Shown here: one piece after another, positions 34,837-43,837 of the stretch
Layout: each line of letters begins with the position of its first letter
Position numbering within the stretch: position 1 is the stretch's first letter
Assembly (NCBI GenBank): GCA_900473185.1
Contig: UCKU01000010.1
Coordinates: 1-64,000 of the forward strand
Length of the DNA: 64,000 bases
Direction of reading: 5' to 3'
Origin: Hyphomicrobiales bacterium
GTDB lineage: Bacteria > Pseudomonadota > Alphaproteobacteria > Rhizobiales > Rhizobiaceae
The notes under the pieces: generated by a model
Told to the model about the DNA's origin: nothing
The model's input: only the letters and a program-made list of their open reading frames with translations
Databases searched by the model: none
Translations under genes and position numbers: made by a program

Positions 34837-35556
34837 ATGACGAAGTCTCTGCCTGAATTCAAATATATGAGTTTCGACGTCGTCGGGACGTTGATCGATT
34901 TCGAAAGCGGCCTGAAGTCCTGCCTCCAGGAGATCGCCGCCGAAGCGAGCGTAACGATCGATGGCGAAGAAGCGCTGACGCTTTATCGCGCCGCCCGATA
35001 CAGCGAGGATGCGTCCCTGTTCCCCGATGATCTCGTGCGGGTCTATCTCGCGATCGCGCCCGATCTCGGCCTGCCGGCCGATAAGCGCCATGGCGAGCGC
35101 CTACGGGATTCCGCCAGGACATGGAAGGCATGTCCCGACAGCGCGGCTGCGATGGCGCAGCTTGCCCGCAACTACCGCCTGATCGCCATGACGAATGCCC
35201 GCCGCTGGGCTTTCGACCATTTCTCCGCAGAGCTCGGCAACCCGTTCCACGCCGCCTTCACGGCCGACGACACCGGCACGGAAAAGCCGGACCCGGCATT
35301 CTTCGAGAGTGTCTTCGAATTCGTGGCCGGCGAAGGCCTGTCCAAAAGCGATATTCTGCACGTGGCCCAGAGCCAATATCATGACATCGGCATCTCGCGC
35401 GCGCTCGGCTTGACCAATTGCTGGATCGAACGTCGCCACGCCCAGAAGGGATATGGCGGTACCATCGAACCCGCCGAATTCACGCAACCCGACTACCACT
35501 TTACATCCATGGCCGGCCTTGCCGAGGCCGTGGCCGTGGCCGCAGCGCGGAGCTGA
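34837..35556 (+). CDS. HAD-superfamily hydrolase, haloacid dehalogenase type II-like (2)
   Basis: 239 residues. Motif I is MSFDVVGTLIDF: the nucleophile Asp is kept, but the usual Cys/Val-Tyr before GTL is Val-Val. Motif II LIAMTNARRW, the Lys in GTEKPDPAFFESVFEF and ILHVAQSQYHDIGISRALGL form the rest of the site. It resembles the HAD protein at 31387-32055 in length and motif order. It lies just upstream of the oligopeptide-type ABC operon and may be its first gene, with about 80 bases between. Confidence 0.82.
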   Translation: MTKSLPEFKYMSFDVVGTLIDFESGLKSCLQEIAAEASVTIDGEEALTLYRAARYSEDASLFPDDLVRVYLAIAPDLGLPADKRHGERLRDSARTWKACPDSAAAMAQLARNYRLIAMTNARRWAFDHFSAELGNPFHAAFTADDTGTEKPDPAFFESVFEFVAGEGLSKSDILHVAQSQYHDIGISRALGLTNCWIERRHAQKGYGGTIEPAEFTQPDYHFTSMAGLAEAVAVAAARS

Positions 35557-35635
35557 TCCGCAGGAAGACCCGACCAGGGCCAAGCCCGCGTGGAGACGGG
35601 CAGCCCCCCAACCAGACGACAAAAAGGGGAATGAC

Positions 35636-37246
35636 ATGAACGATAGAATTACCAACTGGACTGCGTCGGACGACGCAAAGATCGAAAACGCCATCCGCCG
35701 CGGAGCGACCCGTCGGGAGCTTCTGCAGATGATGCTGGCAGGCGGCGTCGCGATGTCGGCCGGCGGGCTGATCCTCGGCCGCGCGTCAAAGGCGGTCGCG
35801 GCGACGCCGGTTGCCGGCGGCGCGCTGAAGGCGGCCGGCTGGTCGTCCTCGACGGCCGACACGCTTGATCCGGCAAAGGCCTCGCTCTCGACCGACTACG
35901 TGCGCTGCTGCTCCTTCTACAATCGCCTGACCTTCCTCGATAAATCAGGCACGCCGCAGATGGAGCTTGCCGAGGCAATCGAATCCAAGGATGCGAAAGT
36001 CTGGACCGTCAAGCTGCGCAGCGGCGTGACCTTCCATGACGGAAAGCCCCTGACCGCTGATGACGTCGTCTTCTCGCTGAAGCGCCACCTCGATCCGGCA
36101 GTCGGCTCCAAGGTCGCCAAGATCGCCGCGCAGATCACCGACGTAAAAGCGGTCGACAAACAGACCGCTGAGATCACGCTCGCCAATCCGAACGCCGACC
36201 TGCCGACGATCCTGTCAATGCATCACTTCATGATCGTCGCTGCCGGCACCACCGATTTTTCCAAGGCCAACGGCACCGGCGCCTTCGTCAAAGAAGTGTT
36301 CGAGCCCGGCGTGCGCTCGGTCGGCATCAAGAACAAGAACTACTGGAAATCCGGCCCGAACGTCGATTCCTTCGAATATTTCGCGATCAGCGACGACAAT
36401 GCCCGCGTCAACGCGCTGCTATCGGGCGACATCCATCTTGCCGCCTCGATCAATCCGCGCTCGATGCGCCTGATCGAGAGCCAGGGCGAAGGCTTCGTGC
36501 TGTCGAAGACGACCTCGGGCAACTATACCAATCTCAATATTCGCCTCGACATGGAGCCCGGCAGCAAGCAGTCCTTTATCGAAGGCATGAAATACCTCGT
36601 CAATCGTGAGCAGATCGTAAAGTCTGCGCTGCGGGGCCTGGGTGAAGTCGGCAACGACCAGCCGGTTTCTCCCGTCAACTTCTATCGCGACGCCAATCTC
36701 AAGCCGAAACCCTTCGACCCTGACAAGGCGAAGTTCCTCTTCCAGAAGGCCGGCGTCCTCGGACAATCGATCCCGGTCGTCGCTTCGGAAGCGGTGAATT
36801 CCTCGATCGACATGGCCATGATCATCCAGGCCTCGGGTGCGGAGATCGGCATGAAGCTCGACGTCCAGCGGGTCCCGTCGGACGGTTACTGGGACAATTA
36901 CTGGCTCAAGGCGCCGGTCCATTTCGGCAACATCAATCCACGCCCGACGCCCGACATTCTGTTCTCGCTGCTCTACGCATCGGACGCGCCCTGGAACGAA
37001 AGTCAGTACAAGTCCGAAAAGTTCGACAAGATGCTGCTGGAGGCACGCGGCCTGCTCGACCAGGAAAGGCGCAAAGTCATCTACAACGAGATGCAGGGCA
37101 TGATCGCCGAAGAGGCAGGCACGATCATTCCGGCCTATCTCTCCAACGTCGATGCGACCTCCGCCAAGCTCAAAGGCCTCGAACCCAGCCCGCTCGGTGG
37201 CCAGATGGGTTACGCCTTCGCGGAATATGTCTGGCTCGAAGCCTGA
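35636..37246 (+). CDS. ABC binding protein, family 5, Tat-exported
   Basis: 536 residues. The N-terminus carries a twin-arginine signal, ATRRELLQMMLAGGVAMSAG, after an unusually long polar lead of about 20 residues, and a cleavage region near AVAATPVAGG. The mature protein has the family-5 layout with DTLDPAKASLSTDYV, VTFHDGKPLTADDVVFSLKR and DPDKAKFLFQKAG, as in dipeptide, oligopeptide and opine binding proteins. Tat export implies folding or cofactor needs before secretion, or is simply a lineage habit. AAGGGGA precedes the ATG. Ligand unknown; the island suggests an amine or modified amino acid. Confidence 0.88.
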   Translation: MNDRITNWTASDDAKIENAIRRGATRRELLQMMLAGGVAMSAGGLILGRASKAVAATPVAGGALKAAGWSSSTADTLDPAKASLSTDYVRCCSFYNRLTFLDKSGTPQMELAEAIESKDAKVWTVKLRSGVTFHDGKPLTADDVVFSLKRHLDPAVGSKVAKIAAQITDVKAVDKQTAEITLANPNADLPTILSMHHFMIVAAGTTDFSKANGTGAFVKEVFEPGVRSVGIKNKNYWKSGPNVDSFEYFAISDDNARVNALLSGDIHLAASINPRSMRLIESQGEGFVLSKTTSGNYTNLNIRLDMEPGSKQSFIEGMKYLVNREQIVKSALRGLGEVGNDQPVSPVNFYRDANLKPKPFDPDKAKFLFQKAGVLGQSIPVVASEAVNSSIDMAMIIQASGAEIGMKLDVQRVPSDGYWDNYWLKAPVHFGNINPRPTPDILFSLLYASDAPWNESQYKSEKFDKMLLEARGLLDQERRKVIYNEMQGMIAEEAGTIIPAYLSNVDATSAKLKGLEPSPLGGQMGYAFAEYVWLEA

Positions 37247-37257
37247 CAAAGAGAGCA

Positions 37258-37282
37258 GCCGGGGACGAAAATTGTCCCCGGC
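37258..37282 (+). terminator. intercistronic hairpin after the family-5 binding-protein gene
   Basis: GCCGGGGAC (37258-37266) and GTCCCCGGC (37274-37282) form a perfect nine-pair stem with the loop GAAAATT, 12 bases after the binding-protein stop and about 50 bases before the first permease start. No strong U tract follows, so partial termination or 3'-end protection is more likely than a full stop. Confidence 0.65.
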
Positions 37283-37331
37283 CCGCTTTCCCCCGCGTTA
37301 TATTAGTCTCAATGCCAAAGGGAGCGCGCGC

Positions 37332-38282
37332 GTGAACAAAGAGGTGCTGTCTCTCATATCGAGCCGGTTGCTCATCGCCCTGATCACCCTGATGATCGTC
37401 TCGTTCGCCGTGTTTTTCGCCACGACGATGCTGCCGGGCGACACGGCGACGATCCTTCTCGGGCAGGCGGCAACACCTGAAGCCGTCGAAGGCCTGCGCA
37501 AGGCCATGCATCTGGACCAGCCGGCTTTCCTGCGGTTCCTCAGCTGGCTTTTCGGCCTGCTCTCGGGCGATCTCGGCACGTCCTATGCCAACGACATGCC
37601 GATCAGCCAGCTGATCGGCGGCCGCTTCGTCAACACGCTGAAACTCGCCGGCGTGACCGCGCTGTTTTCCGTGCCGATCGCCCTCATGCTCGGTATCACC
37701 GCTGCGATGCTGCGCGGCTCCGTTTACGACCGGATCGTGACGATCGTGACCATCGGCGTGATTTCAGTGCCCGAGTTCATGGTGGCAACCTCGGCGGTGC
37801 TGATTTTTGCCGTCTATCTCCGCTGGCTGCCGGCGCTGTCGCTTGCCAATGAAGTCCACTCCCTTGCCGATATGCTGCGCGTTTATGCCATGCCTGTCAT
37901 CACGCTCACCTTCGTCGTTTCCGCGCAGATGATCCGCATGACGCGCGCCGCGGTCGTCGAAACCCTGAACACGCCCTATGTCGAGATGGCGCTCCTGAAA
38001 GGCGCGTCGCGAACCCGTATCGTGCTGAGACACGCCCTGCCCAACGCTCTCGGCCCGATCGTCAATGCGATCGCCCTGTCCTTGTCCTATCTCCTCGGAG
38101 GGGTGATCATCGTCGAGACCATCTTCAACTATCCCGGTATTGCCAAACTGATGGTCGATGCGGTGGCAACACGCGACCTGCCGCTGATCCAGAGCTGCGC
38201 GATGATCTTCTGCCTCGGCTACCTGATCCTCATCACGCTTGCCGACATTGTCGCCATTCTTTCCAATCCGAGGCTGCGATGA
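37332..38282 (+). CDS. ABC permease, DppB type
   Basis: 316 residues from a GTG preceded by GGGAG. Six membrane helices begin with SSRLLIALITLMIVSFAVFF. The DppB/OppB family pattern is present: LPGDTATILLGQAATPEAVE in the first periplasmic loop and VEMALLKGASRTRIVLRHAL as the EAA loop, followed by NYPGIAKLMVDAVATRDLPL. Upstream open frame within the binding-protein gene is a shadow. It overlaps the next permease start by four bases (ATGA). Confidence 0.9.
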   Translation: MNKEVLSLISSRLLIALITLMIVSFAVFFATTMLPGDTATILLGQAATPEAVEGLRKAMHLDQPAFLRFLSWLFGLLSGDLGTSYANDMPISQLIGGRFVNTLKLAGVTALFSVPIALMLGITAAMLRGSVYDRIVTIVTIGVISVPEFMVATSAVLIFAVYLRWLPALSLANEVHSLADMLRVYAMPVITLTFVVSAQMIRMTRAAVVETLNTPYVEMALLKGASRTRIVLRHALPNALGPIVNAIALSLSYLLGGVIIVETIFNYPGIAKLMVDAVATRDLPLIQSCAMIFCLGYLILITLADIVAILSNPRLR

Positions 38283-39133
38283 CATCCCATATCGAACAAC
38301 GTCCCGCCGCGACGCGCCGGCTCGGCTACCGCTTCAATCTCGTCGGACTGCTCGGGCTTGCCGTCATTCTCGTCTGGGCCTTCATCGCGATTTTCGCGCC
38401 GTTGCTCATCCCCTACCCCGTCGGCGAGATCGTCGATACCGACTATTTCGGCCCGATATCCCAGCAGTTCTGGATGGGGTCGGATTATCTCGGCCGCGAT
38501 GTTTTCTCGCGCATCCTCATGGGCGCGCGCTATACGGTCGGCATCTCGCTGGCGGCGGTGACCATCGCCTGCTTCAGCGGCGTCGTGCTCGGAATGATCG
38601 CGGCGGTCGCCGGAGGATGGTTCGATACCCTGCTCTCCCGCTTCCTCGATGCGCTGAATTCCATCCCGGGCAAGCTCTTCGGTCTCGTCGTGGTCGCTGC
38701 CGTCGGTTCGTCGATCCCGGTGCTTATCCTGACGCTTTCGGTCATTTACATACCGGGGTCCTACCGTTTTGCCCGGGCGCTCGCCGTCAACGTCAATGCG
38801 ATGGATTTCATCACCGTCGCCCGTATCCGCGGCGAAAGCACCCTTTATCTCATCGGCTCGGAAATCCTGCCCAACATCGTGGGTCCGGTGCTCGCCGATC
38901 TCGGGCTGCGCTTCGTCTTCATCGTTCTCCTGCTTTCCGGCCTTTCCTTCCTTGGGCTTGGCGTGCAACCACCCTATGCGGACTGGGGGGCGCTCGTGCG
39001 CGAAAATATCGGCGGCCTGCCTTTCGGGGCGCCCGCCGTCATGTTCCCGTCGCTTGCGATCGCCAGCCTCACGATCAGCGTGAACCTCTTGATCGACAAC
39101 CTGCCGCAGAAAATCCGAGATCGGAGCGAGTGA
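38279..39133 (+). CDS. ABC permease, DppC type
   Basis: 284 residues. The DppC/OppC family layout is clear: an N-terminal helix, then QQFWMGSDYLGRDVFSRILM, GARYTVGISLAAV, and the EAA loop FITVARIRGESTLYLIGSEI. The stop overlaps the start of the fused ATPase gene (TGATG). It pairs with the preceding DppB-type subunit. Confidence 0.9.
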   Translation: MTSHIEQRPAATRRLGYRFNLVGLLGLAVILVWAFIAIFAPLLIPYPVGEIVDTDYFGPISQQFWMGSDYLGRDVFSRILMGARYTVGISLAAVTIACFSGVVLGMIAAVAGGWFDTLLSRFLDALNSIPGKLFGLVVVAAVGSSIPVLILTLSVIYIPGSYRFARALAVNVNAMDFITVARIRGESTLYLIGSEILPNIVGPVLADLGLRFVFIVLLLSGLSFLGLGVQPPYADWGALVRENIGGLPFGAPAVMFPSLAIASLTISVNLLIDNLPQKIRDRSE

Positions 39134-40788
39134 TGGCCAATCTCGTCGAAATCCGTGACCTCAGGGTCGAAGCGACTACCGATTCCGGCCGTCGCGTCGA
39201 CATCATCCGGGGCGTCAGCCTCGACATCGCTGAAGGCGAGATCGTTGCGCTGATCGGCGAAAGCGGCTCCGGCAAGACGACCATCGCGCTGAGCCTGATG
39301 GGACATTCGCGGCCGGGCTGTCGTATTTCGGGCGGCAGCGTTTCGCTTGCCGGCAAGGACATGGTCCGGCTTGGCGAGAAGCAGCGCGCCAGGTTGCGCG
39401 GCACCGAGGTGGCCTACGTCCCGCAATCGGCCGCCGCCGCCTTCAACCCGGCCATCACCATCATGGAACAGGTGATCGAGGTCACCCGCATCCACGGGCT
39501 GATGTCGACCGACGAGGCAAGAAGCCGTGCAGTCGAACTCTTCCGGGCGCTTTCTCTACCCGAACCGGAGATCATCGGAACACGCTACCCCCACCAGGTC
39601 TCCGGCGGCCAGCTGCAGCGCATTTCGGCGGCGATGGCTCTGATCGGAGACCCGAAGCTGATGATCTTCGACGAGCCGACAACGGCACTCGACGTGACGA
39701 CGCAGATCGAAGTGTTGCGCGCCTTCAAGTCGGCCATGAAGAAGGGCGGCATTGCCGGCGTTTACGTCTCGCATGACCTTGCCGTCGTCGCCCAGATCGC
39801 CGACCGGATCGTCGTCTTGAAGGGTGGCGAGGTCCAGGAGACCGGCACGACGGAAGAGATCCTGACCGCGGCGAAACACCCCTACACCTGCGAACTGCTC
39901 GCCGCTTTCGAGCCGAAAGCGCGCGGTCCCGAAGTCAATGGCAAGGCTGCGCCGGCGGCGCTGCTCGCGATCGAAGACGTCGTTGCCGGCTACGGCCGGC
40001 GCCAGGCCGACGGCCGGCCCCTGGTCTGTGCCGTCCAGCAGGTAAGCCTCAGGGTCGAGAAAGGGCGCAACCTCGGCATCATCGGCGAATCCGGCTGCGG
40101 TAAATCCACCCTTGCCCGCACCATCGCCGGCATCCTGCCCGCCGCCTTCGGCAAGATCGTCTTCGACGGCAAGGAACTCGGCCACAGCGCCCGCGAACGC
40201 TCGCGCGATCAACTACGCGAGATGCAGATCGTCTTCCAATATGCCGACACGGCGCTCAACCCGGCAAAATCGGTCGAGGACATACTCGACCGGCCGCTTG
40301 TCTTCTACCACGGCATGCCGGCCAAGGCGCGCAGCGCGCGCATCGACGAATTGATGGACATGGTCCGCCTGCCGCGCAGCCTTCGCCATCGCCGGCCGGG
40401 AGAGCTTTCGGGCGGGCAAAAGCAGCGCGTGAATTTCGCCCGGGCGCTTGCCGCCGATCCGAAACTGATCCTGTGCGACGAGATTACCTCGGCTCTCGAC
40501 ACAGTGGTGGCAGCCGCCGTCATCGATCTCCTCAGGGAATTGCAGCGGGAACTCGGCCTCTCCTACATCTTCATCAGCCACGATCTTTCCGTGGTGGAGG
40601 CGATCTGCGACGAGATCGTCGTGATGTATGACGGCAGGAAGGTCGAGGAAATCACGCCCGCGAAAATCAAGGCAGCGCAGCATCCCTACTCCCAGCTGCT
40701 CTTCTCCTCAGTGCCGAAGCTCGATCCGTCCTGGCTCGACGGGCTGACGCAGGATCCGGACCTGGTGCGCGCCTATAGCAGAGGTTAG
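39133..40788 (+). CDS. fused double ABC ATPase (DppD-DppF type)
   Basis: 551 residues carrying two complete nucleotide-binding domains. The first has Walker A GESGSGKTT (42-50), signature SGGQLQR (157-163) and Walker B LMIFDEP (176-182). The second has GESGCGKST (318-326), LSGGQKQR (425-432) and LILCDEITSALD (446-457), where the usual Asp-Glu-Pro is Asp-Glu-Ile. The DppD-type C-terminal extension is short, and a linker near 260-280 joins the halves. The two ATPases serve the DppB/DppC permeases; the fusion fixes a 1:1 ratio. Confidence 0.9.
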   Translation: MANLVEIRDLRVEATTDSGRRVDIIRGVSLDIAEGEIVALIGESGSGKTTIALSLMGHSRPGCRISGGSVSLAGKDMVRLGEKQRARLRGTEVAYVPQSAAAAFNPAITIMEQVIEVTRIHGLMSTDEARSRAVELFRALSLPEPEIIGTRYPHQVSGGQLQRISAAMALIGDPKLMIFDEPTTALDVTTQIEVLRAFKSAMKKGGIAGVYVSHDLAVVAQIADRIVVLKGGEVQETGTTEEILTAAKHPYTCELLAAFEPKARGPEVNGKAAPAALLAIEDVVAGYGRRQADGRPLVCAVQQVSLRVEKGRNLGIIGESGCGKSTLARTIAGILPAAFGKIVFDGKELGHSARERSRDQLREMQIVFQYADTALNPAKSVEDILDRPLVFYHGMPAKARSARIDELMDMVRLPRSLRHRRPGELSGGQKQRVNFARALAADPKLILCDEITSALDTVVAAAVIDLLRELQRELGLSYIFISHDLSVVEAICDEIVVMYDGRKVEEITPAKIKAAQHPYSQLLFSSVPKLDPSWLDGLTQDPDLVRAYSRG

Positions 40789-40833
40789 GAACGACGCTGC
40801 GATCCCATGACCCGCGCACCCTTGCCGGAAGGC

Positions 40834-41310
40834 TCAGAGCGGAAACAGGCTCGTGAGCGGCATATGCGCTCTGACGATTGGCGATTTCAGGACGACGAAG
40901 CTGAAATATTTGTCGATGCCGACATCCATGTCGGTGAGACGTTCCATGATTGTCTGGTATTCGCCGATCCCCGACGTGACGAATTTGACGAGGTAGTCAT
41001 AGCCACCGGACACGAGATGGCACTCGATGACCTGCTCGACCTTTTCGATCGCCGAAAGGAAGCGTGCAAAGTCGATCTGCCGATGGTTCTTCAGGGTGAT
41101 CTCGGTAAAGACCGTCAGGGTCTGGCCAAGCTTGCCCACGTTGATCTGCGCCGAATAACCTTCGATGTAGCCCTCCGCCTGCAACTTTTTCACCCGCATC
41201 AGGCAAGGGCTCGGGGACAGGGCGACGAGATCGGCCAGTTCCACATTCGTGATGCGCCCGTTCTTCTGCAGTTCGTGGAGGATCTTGACGTCGATTCGAT
41301 CGAGTTTCAC
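40834..41310 (-). CDS. Lrp/AsnC-family regulator
   Basis: 158 residues from a GTG preceded by AAGGTG; the longer frame to 41385 adds a non-family extension. The N-terminal helix-turn-helix is LDRIDVKILHELQKNGRITN to LSPSPCLMRVKKLQAEGYIE, and the rest is the RAM effector-binding fold with VIECHLVSGGYDYLVKFVTS. Lrp-type proteins sense amino acids and control the adjacent transporter or oxidase genes. It is transcribed away from the divergent DadA-like gene and converges on the ABC operon, so it probably regulates the oxidase and perhaps the whole island. Confidence 0.88.
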   Translation of the reverse strand: MKLDRIDVKILHELQKNGRITNVELADLVALSPSPCLMRVKKLQAEGYIEGYSAQINVGKLGQTLTVFTEITLKNHRQIDFARFLSAIEKVEQVIECHLVSGGYDYLVKFVTSGIGEYQTIMERLTDMDVGIDKYFSFVVLKSPIVRAHMPLTSLFPL

Positions 41311-41543
41311 GAAGCACCTTTTCGGGTTGCGACCGACGGGATGCGGCAGATTATGCTGCAGCCCTGCCTTGATCGAAGGTAACACATTGCCCCTGCCTGT
41401 CTATTTCGTTTTGCGCGATGGCACCAAGCATAACTGTCTGCCTACTTCCGGCAGGACGGCATGTTCTGCTGCAAGCCGGCAGAACTCCAGCAACGCCGTA
41501 TCCGGAATCCCCGCTAGATTATGCCGTAACCGGAGAGCGCTTC
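41311..41543. promoter_or_regulatory. divergent control region between Lrp-type regulator and oxidase
   Basis: 233 bases between two divergent starts. It should carry both promoters and the Lrp-type operator. Short inverted words such as GCCTACTTCCGGCAGG and GCCGGCAGAAC are present near 41440-41490, but no clear symmetric operator was found. Confidence 0.4.
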
Positions 41544-42869
41544 ATGCCAGCACCCCTGAAATTCGTTGAGTCACCCCTTGCACTTCCCGCGGCTGCCGAT
41601 GCCGTGGTGATCGGTGGCGGCATCATCGGCGTATTTACCGCATACTACTTGGCGCTGCGGGGCCTGAAGGTCGTTCTCGTCGAGAAGGGTCGGATCGGCG
41701 CGGAACAGTCGAGCCGGAACTGGGGTTGGTGCCGCCAGCAGAACCGCGATGCGCGGGAGCTGCCGATGGCGACGAAGAGCCTCGATCTGTGGGATCGCTT
41801 CGCAGCCGAATCCGGTGAGGATCCCGGGTTTCGGCGCTGCGGGCTTCTCTATCTGAGCAACAGCGACGAGGAGCTGGCCGGCTGGGCGCGCTGGGGCGAC
41901 TTTGCGCGCACGGCCGGTGTCACCACCCATATGCTCGACGGCGCTCAGGCCAGCGAGCGCGGCCGTGCGACCGGCAAATCGTGGAAGGGCGGCGTCTTCT
42001 CCCCGACGGATGGGACGGCCGACCCGGCGAATGCTGCTCCGGCCGTCGCACGCGCGATCCTGAAGCTCGGGGGCACAGTGCGCCAATCCTGTGCGGCCCG
42101 CGGCATCGAAACCGAAGGCGGGCGTCTTTGCGCCGTCGTAACCGAACACGGCACCATTCGCACCAGGACCGCGGTTCTCGCCGGCGGCGCCTGGGCTTCC
42201 TCCTTCTGCCATCAGCACGGCATACGCTTTCCGCAGGCCTCGATCCGCTCGTCGATCCTTTCGGTTTCCCCCCCTGCCACCGCCCTGCCCGATGCGCTGC
42301 ACACTTCCACCGTCTCCGCCACGCGCCGCGGCGACGGCGGTTATACGCTCGCCATCAGCGGCGGCGGTCGCGTCGACCTGACGCCGCAGCAATTGCGTTA
42401 TGCGCCGCAGTTTCTGCCAATGTTCATCCGGCGTTGGCGAAGCCTGGCTCCCGGCGGATGGGAGGGAATGAGATCCGGCCACGAAACCTTGAGGCGATGG
42501 CGGCTGGACGCACCCACCCCGATGGAGCGGATGCGTATTCTCGATCCGAAGGTCGACCAGGCGACGATCCGGCGCACCCACAAGCGCGCGCTGGAGCTTC
42601 TGCCAGACCTCGAGACGACGCAAATCACCGCTGCCTGGGCAGGTTATGTCGACAGCACGCCGGACGGAGTGCCGGGGATCGGCGAGATCACGTCGATACC
42701 TGGCTTCATTCTGGCCGCCGGCTTCAGCGGTCATGGCTTCGGCATAGGTCCCGGCGCCGGCCATCTCATCGCCGATATCGTCAGCGGCAACACGCCGATC
42801 GTCGATCCCAGGCCCTATCATCCCGAGCGGTTCCAGAGATCGGTCTGGGGCAAAGTCGCCGATTTTTAG
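41544..42869 (+). CDS. DadA-like FAD-dependent amino acid dehydrogenase/oxidase
   Basis: 441 residues from the ATG at 41544 (CGGAG upstream). The FAD-binding start AVVIGGGIIGVFTAYYLALR and the block GAEQSSRNWGWCRQQNRDAR define a DAO-superfamily oxidoreductase of the D-amino acid, hydroxyproline or opine oxidase type. GFILAAGFSGHGFGIGPGAG near the C-terminus closes the FAD site. No membrane anchor is seen. With a divergent Lrp-type regulator it resembles dadA/dadR-style arrangements, but the substrate could equally be an N-substituted amino acid. Confidence 0.85.
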   Translation: MPAPLKFVESPLALPAAADAVVIGGGIIGVFTAYYLALRGLKVVLVEKGRIGAEQSSRNWGWCRQQNRDARELPMATKSLDLWDRFAAESGEDPGFRRCGLLYLSNSDEELAGWARWGDFARTAGVTTHMLDGAQASERGRATGKSWKGGVFSPTDGTADPANAAPAVARAILKLGGTVRQSCAARGIETEGGRLCAVVTEHGTIRTRTAVLAGGAWASSFCHQHGIRFPQASIRSSILSVSPPATALPDALHTSTVSATRRGDGGYTLAISGGGRVDLTPQQLRYAPQFLPMFIRRWRSLAPGGWEGMRSGHETLRRWRLDAPTPMERMRILDPKVDQATIRRTHKRALELLPDLETTQITAAWAGYVDSTPDGVPGIGEITSIPGFILAAGFSGHGFGIGPGAGHLIADIVSGNTPIVDPRPYHPERFQRSVWGKVADF

Positions 42870-43026
42870 GCGCGACCAAGCCGAATGACTGCCTGGAGCT
42901 GTTTTGCTGATCGCTGTTCCTTGCCTTGAGGGCGGGAAGAGGCGTGATACTCTACCCTATAGGCATGATGGACGTGGATTGGCTTCTCCGAGGCAGTTTT
43001 CCCAATCGATCGGCAAGGCCGGCCTC

Positions 43027-43792
43027 TTACACGCTTGCGATCAGGCCGCCATCGACCCTGATGACAGAGCCGGTCAGATAGGAGGATCGCATGCTTGCAA
43101 TGAAAGCGACCACGTCAGCATATTCCTGAGGGTCTCCATAGCGGCCGACAGGGATAGAAGCGGTGCTTGCGGCGGAGACCTCCTCCACGGGCCTGCCTTC
43201 ACGCTTGGCCTTTTGCTCATCGAGGAAAGTGATGCGCTGCGTAGCGATACGTCCCGGCAGGACGACATTGACGGTCACGCCGTCGCGGCCGACCTCACCC
43301 GCCAAAGTCTTGGACCAGCCAAGCAACGACATGCGCAGGGCATATGGGCGCGACGACACCCGACGATGTCGAGGTGACGATGCGACCCGACTTCCTTTCA
43401 CGCATCTTGGGAAGCACGACGTCGCCGATGGCGATGCACGAGAGAACCATGCTATCGAAATACTTGCGCCAGCTTTCGGCGTTCTGACCGGAAACGAGCG
43501 TCGGCGGCGGGCCGCGGCTGATATTGACGAGAACATCCACGGGACCGAACTGCTTGTCTATTGCAGGAAGATTGGGCTCGATCACACCGAGATCGGCAAG
43601 ATCCCATTGAAACGCCATCGCCGCTCCGCCGGCCGCCGCGATTGTTGCGACGGTCTTGTCGGCCGCCTCAATGTTGATATCGGCAACGGCGACATCCGCG
43701 CCCTCTGCGGCTAGCGTCCTGGCGATTGCTCCGCCAAGTCCGCCACCGGCGCCCAATATGAGGGCAGTCTTGCCTTTCAATCCGAGATCCAT
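43027..43792 (-). pseudogene. SDR dehydrogenase pseudogene with internal deletion/frameshift
   Basis: Two overlapping frames together form one short-chain dehydrogenase. The first (43792 to about 43345) has the NAD motif ILGAGGGLGGAIARTLAAEG and ends SGRIVTSTSSGVVAPI. The second resumes as ALRMSLLGWSKTLAGEVG and ends SSYLTGSVIRVDGGLIASV. At the junction near 43343 the active-site segment that should follow VAPI is missing and the frame changes. The protein therefore lacks its catalytic centre. Confidence 0.8.
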
Positions 43793-43837
43793 CGTCTGTT
43801 TCCTTTCCGCTATTGTCGAACTTGTGCGACGTCATGA

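Noticed and set aside
41571..42821. 416-codon open frame on the minus strand
   Set aside because: It is a mirror of the DadA-like oxidase gene, which has intact FAD motifs.
35636..42869. Opine transport and oxidation system
   Set aside because: The family-5 importer and DAO-type oxidase recall opine loci, but no two-subunit opine oxidase, octopine/nopaline-type regulator or other specific marker is present, so only an unspecified amine or amino acid was proposed.
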